DNA from: Phyllostachys edulis
Taxonomy: Eukaryota; Streptophyta; Magnoliopsida; Poales; Poaceae
Length of the DNA stretch: 64,000 nt
Assembly (NCBI GenBank): GCA_036346405.1
Contig: CM070563.1
Location: 17,713,022-17,777,021, forward strand
Direction of reading: 5' to 3'
A program made the position numbers and the translations under genes. Position 1 is the stretch's first letter; the number at the start of each line of letters is the position of its first letter. The notes beneath the pieces are model-generated. The model saw only the letters and a list, made by a program, of their open reading frames with translations. It was not told where the DNA came from and did no database searches. Below, piece after piece: positions 36,717 to 46,482 of the stretch.

Positions 36717-37578
36717 AGGAGGGTGCTGGCTGCAACCCCTCAACCCTTTGGCTAAGTGAAACCCTAGTTTGTTTTTAGGGCTTAGAGAGGAAAGGGGAAG
36801 CTTAGGGTTCTAGAGAGTTGGATTTGATTTCATGCTCATGTGTTGAGTCTTTGTCCTCCTTGATGGAGTGGCTGTAAACCAACATCATATCCAAACAATC
36901 CAAGGAAAGATTTCTCAAGATGAGTTCTTTTGTGTTCTTACTCTCTATTTCTTGATTTTGAGTCTTTTTTTTATTCGCAAGTTTTATCTTGGTTTCTTCT
37001 CTTGATCTAGCTTGTTGTGATATGTGGGAATACATCTAGGATCATCTTGATCATCATTCACCCACGAGCAAGTCTTTAGATCATATTTAGGTTTTGACTC
37101 GGTTTTTGAACAACCTTCACTCAAACGGAAAAAGGTCGGAACTTTGGTAAAGATCTTCACGATCGTTGCTTGGTACAGGTTCTTGATATCCTTGAGAAGG
37201 TGTGTTTCAAGTTTTGTGGAGTTTGGCCGTGTGAATCAAAAGTGAGATCATTTTGTGATCTTGAACTCAGTTGTTTTTCTGTTCATTGTCGGGAGGCGGT
37301 CGACCGCCCTTTTACACGGTCGGACCACCGCGGTCGAACCTTGAGATGCACGCCGATCGAGACCTTGGCGCAATTAGGGTTTGAGTTTTTGTGAGTTAGG
37401 TCATTTGCTTTGGGGTTTTTGGATTGGATTCAATACAAGTCTTCTACTGTGCTTGTACTTTGATCTTCATAGCTTTCATAACTATTGGAGTGAAAACGTG
37501 TTGAATCCGATCTTTGTGAAAAAGTGATCGTGCTCCTATTCACCCCTTCCCCGTCTAGTCGCCTTTTTCGGTCCAACA

Positions 37579-37830
37579 CTTACCTTACTCTCTCCTCACC
37601 ATTTTACAAGGTCAAGTGGATCCTCTTTCCCTTGAAATCCCTATAGGTGGTCTTTCGATTAGCTTCCTGGTGTTGAAGACCTCCCTAAAGACCTCTAGCA
37701 TCAAGTAGAATGTTGTATATCTAGTAGAGTATTTGAAAGCTTTTGGTGTTGGTTGTTTTGCTTGGGTGGGTTGTTTCGTCCTATTCCCCTTAGTTTCTCC
37801 TCTTCTTTCCTTAGTCTGTGGAGGCCGAGA
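37579..37830 (+). other. Tekay leader sequence
   Basis: Non-coding stretch between the copia LTR terminus and gag. It already shows the GACCTCC word typical of this element (37671). No PBS is visible, consistent with its being separated by the copia insertion. Confidence 0.5.
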
Positions 37831-38990
37831 AGATGGTGATTACTTGCAACGGCAGTGGCAGCACCAGCAATCCTAACAGAGAGAATGTGCAAGAGAACCC
37901 AGTTCTTCCGCCACCACTCCTCCAACTCAAGGACCTGACTGGAACCAGATGATGGCTAACCAAGCTCAGTTGATCAACCTACTTGCTCAATCAATCAACA
38001 ACACCCAGAATTTGCAAGCAGCAGCAGCGACTCAACCTCAAGCTTTTGCTCCACCTCTACCAAGGGCCAACATAGCAGACTTCATGAGGTTGCACCCACC
38101 GACCTTCTCCAGTAGCACTAAGCCAATGGAGGCTGATGATTGGCTTAGAGTAGTCCGCAGGAAGTTGGACATGATCTAGTGTACTGATCGTGAGAGGGTG
38201 TTGTTTGCCTCTCACCAAATGAATGGACCAGCGTCCGAGTGGTGGGATAACTTCGCCCAGTCCCACGCTGATGGTCAGACCATTACCTGGGACGAGTTTG
38301 TGCAGGGTTTCTGCCGTGCACACATTCCACCGGGCATGATGTCCTTGAAGAAGAAGGAGTTCCGCACCTTGCACCAAGGCAACCGCTCAGTCAACGAGTA
38401 CTTGCACAAGTTCAATCAGTTAGCCCGTTATGCACCAGAAGACGTGGCAACTGATGAAGCCAAACAAGAGCGTTTCTTGTAAGGACTCAATGATGACCTC
38501 ACAGTCCTCCTCATTGCCCAAGATTACCCAGACTTCCAGCAGCTGGTCAGCAAGGCTATCCGTTAAGAGGGCAAGCACATAGAGATGGAGAACTGCAAGA
38601 GGAAGAAGGCAGCCCAGAAGTTCAACCCTAAGGGTTTTCCTAAGCCCAAGACCTCTTAGCTGCAGGCACCTCAACGCAGGACCTCCCAGACCTCTTCGTC
38701 CAAGGCACCTGTGTCAGTTTAGCATCCGACCAGCCCGGGTTTCCGCAAGACCTCCCCTGGTGGCTAGATCCCGAAGAAGGCGCCTACGACCTCCTCTGTA
38801 GGTGTTACTTGCTTTTATTGCAACGAAGTAGGGCACTATGCCAATAAGTACCCGAAGAAGCAGCAAACAACCACCCCAACCCGACCAGGTCAGGCAGCTC
38901 TAGCACCTGGAAGCACCTCCTCTGTGAAGCCATCAGTGTAATACACGAGAGGACGTGTAAATCACGTCAGAGCGGAAGAGGTCCAGGCTG
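37831..38990 (+). pseudogene. Tekay gag, broken
   Basis: A Gln/Pro-rich N-terminus is followed by the gag core, with FMRLHPPTFSSSTKPMEADD at about 38080 and DWLRVVRRKLDMI. After a stop at 38177 come FASHQMNGPASEWWDNF, FVQGFCRAHIPPGMMSLKKK and the FNQLARYAPEDV box up to 38480. The knuckle near 38814 reads CFYCNEVGHYANKY, so the last Cys of CCHC is Tyr and zinc binding is doubtful. Further stops at about 38480, 38562, 38657, 38720 and 38768 break the frame. In the live element this protein forms the particle. Confidence 0.8.
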
Positions 38991-39445
38991 CTCCAGATGT
39001 GGTCCTTGGTACGTTCCTTGTCAATTCAGTACTAGCATTGGTTTTATTTGACTCTAGAACTTCGCATTCCTTTGTTTCAAGTAAGTTTGTGGGAAAATAT
39101 GGGTTATCTACCTCTCCCTTAGTTAACCCTATGTTAATCCATTCTCTGGGCTCGGAAATGACGACTAGTTCCCTATGCCCAAACCTTACCTTGGAAATCT
39201 CGGGAGTACCATTCTTGACAGACTTAATAGTCTTACACTCCCAAGGATTGGATGTGATTCTCGGAATGGATTGGCTAGCCAAGAATCAAGGCCAGATAGA
39301 CTGTGCCAGTAGGTCTATCACCCTCACCAATGAGCAAGGAGCCCAAGTGGAATTCAGACCCGAGACCTCCCTTACAGGAGGTCCTATCTTGACCAGTCTG
39401 GAGGAAGAAAAGCTACAAGACCTCCGCGTGGTCTTGGAAGACCTC
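38991..39445 (+). pseudogene. Tekay aspartic protease
   Basis: An open frame covers NSVLALVLFDSRTSHSFVSS and then the SQGLDVILGMDWLAKNQGQI box. The expected catalytic loop is D-S-G-A-S-H; here it reads D-S-R-T-S-H, so the invariant Gly is Arg and the enzyme should be inactive. The frame runs on as LQDLRVVLEDLF and is then cut by the solo LTR inserted at 39446 (target site ACCTC). Confidence 0.8.
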
Positions 39446-42240
39446 TTTAAGATCGAGAAGGCCAACTAGAGGGGAGTGAATAGGTGGTTTTTAAATTTTT
39501 TTTTGGCTAAAACCGAGTTTTATGCGGAATTGTAAATCAATTCGGTTTTGCTCAATTAAAACCTAAATCAACTAGTCTTAACTAAGTGCACTAACAATAT
39601 AAGACTATTGATAATGATAGCAAACATACAAAAACATATAAGCAATTTAATTCTAGGAATGTAAATTGCACAAAGAAAAACACAAGAGAAATAAACCATA
39701 ATGACACAATGATGTTTTACCGTGGTGTTCGGAGACTTGCCGGTCTCCCCTAATCCACGTTGAGGTAAGCCCAAACTAATTGGGCCGGCTCCACGAATTA
39801 AGCCAAACACCTCAATTCCACTAGTGGTAGCTCTTTCCGCTCTGGGTAGGTGAGCTCCAACCTTCACAGCACGCGGGGCCTTCTCACAAGCTTCTTGAGA
39901 AGATCACCGATCCACGACGCCTTCACACCGTCTAGGTGTCAGAAAACACCAAGAGTAACAAGCCAAGCCCCTTTATTGACTCTCACCACGTGCAACGAAT
40001 GCACAAGCTCAAGTGGATATGAAATCCACCTCTAGATGCAACACATGCAACTAGAGACCTCTCTCCTTGCTCACAAGGTGCAACACATGCACAATTGAGA
40101 GGAGAACCTCACACTAGCTCAAGTGAGTGAAATGAGATGCCAAATATTGTCTCTCAACCGGCCAAGGTAGGTATTTATAGCCCACACACAAAAACTAGCC
40201 ATTGGGAGCTGAAATCAGCAAACTCAGCCGAAATGCGGTAGTACCGCCATTCAAAGGCCGGTACTACCGTTTTTGGCTCAACGGTCAGAAAGGGTGCATT
40301 AAAGGCTCAAAACTAGCCATTACATTTTTGGTGCGGTACTACCGCAGTTCAATGGGCGGTACTACTGTTCTGCGGTAGTACCACAGTACAAAGGGCGGTA
40401 GTTCCGTAGCTCAGATTCAGCACAGCGGACACTCGGTAGAAAGGTCATAACTTTTGACTCCGATGTCAGAATTGAGTGATCTTAGACTCTATGGAAAGCT
40501 TATTCAGAGGGATACACAACCCACGTATTGATTTGATCTCAAACATATTTTATCAAATCAAAAAGCACAACTCCAAAGAGCCACTACCATGGTCTAAGTC
40601 CAAAGAATTAGCAACAAGCAATCTTAGACCATGCCAAGGGAAAATACATGAATCCCAATAACTTGCAAAACACATTTACAAACTTAGATAATACCACAAG
40701 GAGTAGGTACATGGACTTAAACCATTTTGTAAAACACATTTGCAAAGTATAGTCACATGCTACAAGGATTAGATGCATGAGCCTCGACTATTTGCAAAAC
40801 ACATTTGTAAATAATAGCATCATGCCATGGTGAGCTAGAGCAAGTGAGATTGAGCTATCAACATATGATGAGACTCAAACTACTAGAAAAGACCCCTCTT
40901 GATAGTATGACAACCTATACTAGCAATCCGGTCTTCCAACCAAACACCAAGACTAGGAACACATCCTTAGCCCTAGCTAGTCATACCTTTGCCTTGAGAA
41001 TCTTCTTGAAGCTTGATGATGCACATCTTCACTTCAAGTCTGGGTCATCATCTTGACATGCATCAACCCATGATGCATCCTTTACTTGACCTCAATCAAC
41101 ACATGATGATTCTTCTCTTGACTTGATGATCAACTCATGATCATCTCTTCTTCAAGATCTTGATATGCATCAACACATGATGCATCCTCTTCTTGAACCT
41201 TGACTTGATGACGATCAACTCATGATGCCATCCGAAGTCTCCATTACCTTGGAACATAACCCAATCATCCAACTCATGGAAAATGTTAGTCCCATAATGT
41301 TATTGACATTGATTACCAAGATATACCTGCAATAAATGCTTCTTAACAAGCCATTACTAACAGGTGCGGTACTACCGTCGTTGATCATGCGGTAGTTCCG
41401 CTCTCCAGTACTTCCGATCACAAGGGCGATACGACCGCTTCCCTTCGAGGTCCAAAACAGGCCCTTTCTGAAAATAACGTACCGCCAACTAAAATTCAGA
41501 ACTTCTGGTGTGCGGTAGTTACGCTCGAAATATGCGGTCAGATCAAGACCTTGCTATGATAGTTCATAAAGAACTCTGTACTACCGCACATCAGTAGTAC
41601 CGCTTACCAAATCTTGGTCATACCGATTTTCATCAAGACTTTTCGGAAGCAAAACAAATGCAATGCACGACTCCTTTGTCTTGAGCCATGCCGATCTTTT
41701 ATCATCTTTGCATTTCATTTTCATGTCTTCAATCAAACTCTGGGACTAAGCCTTGAAAACATCTTAGCACACACATTAGTCCCACAACACAATTGCAAAT
41801 AATTGAATATAAAGCAATATAAGTATATGTGAACTACACAAGTTTTATATACTCAAAGGATATGTTTCAAAGTAGAGATCTCCAATATATGTGGATAAAG
41901 AAATATGGATCAATACTAATGAAAATATGGATCAATACTAATGAAATCACAAAACATAGAGTGAACTCCCCCTAAATGTGTGCATACATGAATGTGTAAT
42001 AAAAACATATGCACATATTCAAGTTAAACTTTTGGTGGAGTTCAACCTATATTTTGGATCCGAGCAATGCAACAATATATAAGAATATGATGTCAAATGC
42101 ATACCTCTATGATTTTCACCTTTTCATCCAAATAAGACTAAACAATATCATAGTCAATAAACATATTAGTCTCACATTTAGATTTGTCATTAATCACCAA
42201 AATACTCTATTAACTCATAATTGTGGGTCTAGATTCTTCA
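39446..42240 (-). repeat. Solo SIRE-like copia LTR in minus orientation, TSD ACCTC
   Basis: ACCTC flanks the insert at 39441-39445 and 42241-42245. Read on the minus strand it starts TGAAGAATCTAGACCCAC and soon gives TTTTGGTGATTAATGACA. It ends with CACTCCCCTCTAGTTGGCCT and TCGATC, which resembles the SIRE LTR end in this window (CACCCCCCTCTAGTCGCC). The terminal bases at the 39446 end are TTTAAG instead of the TG-type start, probably by mutation. No coding sequence or second LTR is present, so it is solo (2795 bp). GCGGTAGTACCGC-type palindromes occur repeatedly at 40230-40410 and 41360-41610. Confidence 0.8.
40172..40179 (-). promoter_or_regulatory. TATA box of the minus-oriented solo LTR
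   Basis: The minus strand reads TATAAATA within GTGGGCTATAAATACC. The palindrome-rich part lies upstream of it, as in the other LTRs of this window. Confidence 0.6.
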
Positions 42241-42305
42241 ACCTCCCGGGTGGTCCTAAAGACCTCCGGGTGGTCCTAGAAACCTCCCGGGTGGTCCTGG
42301 AAGAC
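42241..42305. repeat. Triplicated 20-bp unit in Tekay pol
   Basis: Three units of the form CCTCCCGGGTGGTCCT plus a few A/G-rich bases lie directly after the solo LTR. They lead into the conserved VVLEDIPVVNECPDVFPEEL stretch. The duplication repeats the VVLED codons and is probably an expansion of the element's own GACCTCC-type word. Confidence 0.7.
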
Positions 42306-43370
42306 ATCCCAGTGGTTAATGAATGCCCAGATGTATTCCCTGAGGAATTACCCAGTATGCCACCCGATAGGGACATCATGTTCCTAATTGACCTAGTCCC
42401 AGGGACTGCTCCAATTTCAAAGTGACCCTACAGGATGCCAGCAAATGAGTTAGTGGAATTGAAGAGACAGATTGAAGAATTACAAGAGAAGGGTTTTATT
42501 CAACCAAGCTCATCACCTTGGGGAGCTCCAGTTATGTTTGTCAAGAAGAAAGACAACAGTTTGAGGATGTGTGTGGACTATAGGTCACTCAATGAGGTCA
42601 CAATCAAGAATAAGTATCCTTTGCCCAGGATCGATGACCTCTTTGACCAGTTGAAAGGAGCAAGTGTTTTCTTCAAGATTGACTTGATATTTGGTTACCA
42701 TCAGTTGAAGATAAGGCCAGAAGACATCCCCAAGACTGCTTTCACCACAAGATATGGACTGTACGAGTTTACATTGATGTCTTTCGGGTTGACAAATGCA
42801 CCAGCTTATTTCATGAACACGATGAATAAGGTATTCATGGGGTTCTTGGATAAGTTTGTGGTCGTGTTTATTGACGACATCCTCATCTATTCGAAGGATG
42901 AAGAAGAGCATGAGAAGCATCTCAAGTCTGTTTTGGAAAGACTCAGAGAGCAACAGCTCTATGCCAAACTCAGTAAGAGTGAGTTTTGGCTAAGCCAAGT
43001 AGCTTTTCTTGGACATATCGTGTCAGCAAGAGGACTTGCGGTAGATCCCTCGAAGGTTGAAGCCGTGTTGGAGTGGAGGCAACCCAAGTCTGTTACCGAA
43101 GTCAGGAGTTTCCTTGGATTAGCTGGTTACTATCGAAGATTCATTGAAGGCTTCTCCAAGATTACTAGACCTCTGACTCAGCTTTTGAAGAAAGTGAAGA
43201 AGTTTGAATGGACTGAGACTTGTGAGCAAAGTTTCCAAGAATTGAAGAAAAGACATGTTTCGGCACCTGTGCTGGTCCTACTAGACATCCGCAAGGATTT
43301 TGAAGTATTCTATGATGTCTGTCGCAAGAGTTGTAGCTTATGCATCTCGCTAGTTGAAGCCTCATGAAGG
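42306..43370 (+). pseudogene. Tekay reverse transcriptase
   Basis: The linker VNECPDVFPEELPSMPPDRD is followed by a stop at 42422. A 310-codon open frame from 42435 shows GFIQPSSSPWGAPVMFVKKK, RMCVDYRSLNEVTIKNKYPL, FKIDLIFGYHQL, SFGLTNAPAYFMNTMN and catalytic FIDDILIYSK (FIDD at 42867-42878). FLGHIVSARGLAVDP and FLGLAGYYRRFIEGFSKITR then cover the thumb. Catalytic Asp residues are intact. LIFGYHQL replaces the usual LRSGYHQI/L, a change at a normally conserved Arg-Ser. This is the largest intact sense ORF in the window. Confidence 0.88.
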
Positions 43371-43640
43371 GAACTACCCGACACATGATCTGGAATTAGC
43401 AGCAATTGTGCATGCCTTGAAAATTTGGCGGCATTACCTCATCGGTAATCGCTGTGAGATCTTCACGGATCACAAGAATTTGAAGTACATCTTCACCCAG
43501 TCCGAACTCAACCTCAGGCAGAGGAGATGGCTAGAACTAATAAAGGATTATGACCTTGGAATCCATTACCATCCAGGAAAGGCAAACATAGTGGCAGATT
43601 CCCTGAGTAGAAAAGGGTATTGCAACACTATGATGGTCCA
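43280..43640 (+). pseudogene. Tekay RNase H with internal deletion
   Basis: After FEVFYDV the expected segment of about 14 residues between the first catalytic Asp and VVAYASR is missing. The frame then shifts (RT frame ends 43367, RNase H frame starts 43354). The rest is well preserved: KPHEGNYPTHDLELAAIVHA, LKIWRHYLIG, IFTDHKNLKYIF and KANIVADSLSRK. The deletion removes the strand that carries the start of the active site, so the enzyme is dead even apart from the stop before LKPHEG. Confidence 0.85.
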
Positions 43641-45190
43641 GAAGAGTCAGCCAAGGTTGTATGAAGAGTTGAGATGTCTGAATTGGGAGATTGTCAACCA
43701 GGGTTGTGTAAATGCTTTGGAAGTGGAGCCAACCATTCAAAGCCAAATCAGAGAGAAGCAGCAAGAGGATGAAGATATCCAGGAGATCAAGAAGAACATG
43801 AGAAGAGGCAAAACCCCGGGATTTGCCAAAGATGAGCAAGGAGCAGTGTGGTTTGGTAGCCGCATCTGTGTGTCAGATCACCAAGAGATAAAGCAGTTGA
43901 TTTTGAAGGAAGCCCATGAATCGCCTTACCCTATTCATCCAGGCAGTACCAAGATGTACTAGGACCTCAAGGAAAAGTATTGGTGGGTCAGTATGAAGCG
44001 AGAGATTGCCGAGTTCGTCGCGCACTGTGATGTATGCCAAAGAGTCAAGGCCGAACACCAAAGACCAGCTGGTCTGTTGCAACCCTTACCCATACCCGAG
44101 TGGAAGTGGGAACAAGTAGGCATGGACTTCATTACTGGGTTGCCTAGGACCCAATCGGGCTATGAATCCATCTGGGTTGTGATCGACCATTTGACAAAGG
44201 TGGCACACTTCATACCAGCCAAGACCACTTACAAAGTAGTAAGTTGGCAGAGTTATACATGGCCAGGATTGTCTGTCTTCATGGAGTACCCAAGAGGATA
44301 GTATCCGACAGAGGTTCTTAGTTCACATCTAGATTTTGGAAGAGCTTGCATGAGGCCTTGGGAACCAAGCTCAACTTCAGTACAGCATACCATCCCCAGA
44401 CAAATGGACAGACAGAGTGTGTAAACCAGATTCTTGAAGACATGCTTCGGGCCTGTGCTTTAGACTTTGGGAAGAGTTGGGAGCAGAACCTTCCTTATCA
44501 CGGCGTTCTCTTACAACAACAGCTTTCAAGCTAGCTTGCAAATGTCTCCCTTTGAAGCTCTGTACAGCAGACCTTATAGAACCCCTCTCCTTTGGGATCA
44601 AGTTGGAGAGCGCCAGTTCTTTGGACCTGATTTGATTAAGGATGCTAACAGTAAAGTGAGGCTAATAAGAGAACGATTGAGAGTGGCTCAATCCCAACAA
44701 AAGAGCTATGCTGACAATCGTCGCAGAGACTTATCCTTTGAGATATGAGATTTTGTCTATCCTAGAGTGACTCCACTCAGAGGAGTATGGAGATTTCAAA
44801 TCAGAGGGAAGCTCACACCAAGGTTTATTGGACTATACAAGATTGTGGAAAGGAAAGGCGAAGTTGCCTATCAGCTAGAGCTACCAACGTCTTTTTCTGC
44901 AGTTCATGATGTCTTCCATGTGTCATAGTGAAGAAGTGTCTTGAGTTCCAACAGGCGGAACACATTTGGAAAGCATCGACCTTCAAGAAGACCTCACCTA
45001 TGTGGAGCAGCCAATCAAGATTCTGGATGTCGCGGAGCGCGTCACCAAAAGCCGGGTCATCCGTTCGTGTAAGGTCCAGTGGAGTAACCACTCAGAGGAA
45101 GAAGCCACCTGAGAACGAGAAGAAGATATGAAGGCAGAGTATCCCCACCTTTTTGCTAGCCAAGTCTGAATCTCGAGGTCAAGATTCCCT
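43641..45190 (+). pseudogene. Tekay integrase and chromodomain, broken
   Basis: The zinc finger (HPGSTKMY, then CDVC, about 43935-44040) is followed by GMDFITGLPRTQSGYESIWV with the first Asp, then SDRGS with a stop directly after it (about 44320). AYHPQTNGQTECVNQI follows with the Glu. The C-terminal part reads MSPFEALYSRPYRTPL, GPDLIKDANSKV and FIGLYKIVERKGEVAYQLEL. A chromodomain-like tail with DLTYVEQPIKILD and CKVQWSNHSEEEATW (about 44980-45120) ends the pol. Chromodomains direct integration to marked chromatin. Stops at about 43960, 44300, 44320, 44425, 44745 and 44925 break the frame. Confidence 0.82.
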
Positions 45191-45205
45191 TGAGGGGGGT
45201 AGGTT
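45191..45205 (+). other. Polypurine tract of the Tekay element
   Basis: TGAGGGGGGTAGGTT directly precedes the TG of the 3' LTR. Confidence 0.75.
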
Positions 45206-45529
45206 TGTAACATCCCGTTTTTAGTGCCTTTTTGAAGATTTTCAAAATAAAAAGAACCATTTGGTTTTGATGAGAGTTCTAAATCTTAACTTGAGATTTT
45301 GGAATTAAAGGTGTTTAAAATTACTAAATCAAACTTCAACTAATCCAAGAGTTGGTTTATTTTGAGTTTGTTGGAGTTCTCTGGTGTTGTTTCCCTTTTC
45401 TCTATTCATTCCGTGTTCCTCTCGGCCCAGCTCTTTCTTCTTCCAGACCTTCTTTCATTTGGATATGAGGGTACATACCTCTCTTTATTTGGACCTCTCC
45501 CTCGGTCCAGACCTCCCTTTCAGCCTAAG

Positions 45530-45760
45530 ACCTCTGGGTGGTCCTGACCTTTGGTCACGACCTCCCCTTGGTCACATGATACCCCTTTTGTTGCAACCAC
45601 CCCTTTGGTCATGACCTCCCCTTGGTCACGTGACACCCCTTTTGTCGTGACCTCCCCTTTGATCATGACCTCCCCTTGGTCACGTGACACCTTTTGGTCA
45701 CGACCTCCCCTTTGGCTGTGACCTCCTCTTTGGTCGCGACCTCCCCTTTGGTTTGACCAC
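45530..45760. repeat. Degenerate minisatellite with G-box palindromes
   Basis: Roughly ten units of 18-20 bp containing (A/G)TGACCTCCCCTTTGGT or close variants. Two units contain GGTCACGTGACACC (about 45634 and 45678), which holds the CACGTG G-box, and a third has a mutated form (CACATGATACC, about 45571). The array lies 250-480 bp upstream of the TATA box. Confidence 0.8.
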
Positions 45761-46013
45761 CCTCCCGAGTTTTGACCAGCCCACCTGTCAGTCTTGCTCA
45801 CCTTCTTCTTCCTCCCGTTGCGTCACTGCTGACGTAATTGTCCTTATGCATTAAATGTCGTTGTGTCACATTAAATGTGGTCGCTTTTGCAGTAACCTGC
45901 TCCCCCTCTTGTCTTCTCCTTCACCAGCTCGGCTGTGCTCTGTCCTGATGCACACCTACCATTGACCTCCTGTGCACCTCCGAGTCTCAGTGACTCTCTC
46001 CATCTCCCCTGGC

Positions 46014-46020
46014 TATATAA
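46014..46020 (+). promoter_or_regulatory. TATA box of the Tekay LTR
   Basis: TATATAA in GGCTATATAAGCC, followed about 30 bp downstream by a pyrimidine-rich start-site-like region. Likely core promoter of the element. Confidence 0.7.
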
Positions 46021-46385
46021 GCCTGAGCAGCCCTCTTTCATCACATTTTCTTCAACCAATTCTCTTGCTCTCGCCCAGTTCCTCCGTGCTTCAAGTTTCG
46101 CCAAGAAGTCCGTGGAGCCCGCGTCGTCACCTCCTTGTCACCGAAGAAGTTCACTAGAGTGCCCGCGCTGTCTTCGATCGTCGCCGCCGTTCACCGTCTC
46201 TCCCTTCTCCTTCTCCTTCTCTCTCTCTCTCGGCTTTGGTGAGTTTTTTCGTACCCTATTCTCTTGTATCCTTCTTACAACTACGCTGCATAGTCGTATC
46301 CTTTTATAACCTTCGTACGACTATGTTAAGTAGTCGTATCTCTTTTGTATTCCTCTTACGACTACGTTGAGTGGTCGTACCCTTT

Positions 46386-46482
46386 GTAGGACCTCCTCCT
46401 CAGGACCTCCTAGGACCTCCTTTGACCTCCTCAGGACCTCCTTTGACCTCCTCAGGACCTCCTTTGACCTCTCTCTTAGTTG
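46386..46482. repeat. Tandem GGACCTCC / TGACCTCC array
   Basis: Seven GACCTCC words in about 95 bp, in a unit close to AGGACCTCCTTTGACCTCCTC. It lies downstream of the TATA box and so would be transcribed in the leader. Confidence 0.85.

Larger units (their letters stand above)
13110..37578 (+). mobile_element. SIRE-type Ty1/copia retrotransposon, split by nested insertions
   Basis: The element has a partial 5' LTR (13110-13894), a Met-tRNA-like PBS, gag with a CCHC knuckle, protease, integrase, RT and RNase H in copia order. A long non-coding 3' stretch, a polypurine tract and a 3' LTR (34827-37578) follow. The gag type, the large LTR of about 1.95 kb without insert, the LTR ending in GGTCCAACA and the long 3' region fit the SIRE/Maximus lineage. 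RT is split from RNase H by the giant element at 18829-32548. The 3' LTR is split by a solo Tat LTR. Multiple stops make all ORFs defective. The right-hand target duplication should be CTTAC (37579-37583). Confidence 0.85.
34827..37578 (+). repeat. 3' LTR of the SIRE copia element, split by a solo Tat LTR
   Basis: The LTR opens TGTGGATATC and closes GGTCCAACA. Without the insert (35264-36057 plus one target duplication) it is about 1953 bp. The part from 36797 matches the remaining 5' LTR. It carries CCAAT (36671) and a TATA box (36708). The region 34930-35240 and the region 37295-37375 carry GCGGTC-rich imperfect palindromes. Confidence 0.85.

Noticed and set aside
42585..42953. Minus-strand frame of 122 codons opposite Tekay RT
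   Set aside because: It is the mirror of the conserved RT sequence; codon constraints of RT explain the open frame.
45520..45801. Minus-strand frame with repeated DQGEVMTKG-like units
   Set aside because: It is translation of the LTR minisatellite; the repeat unit keeps the frame open by chance.
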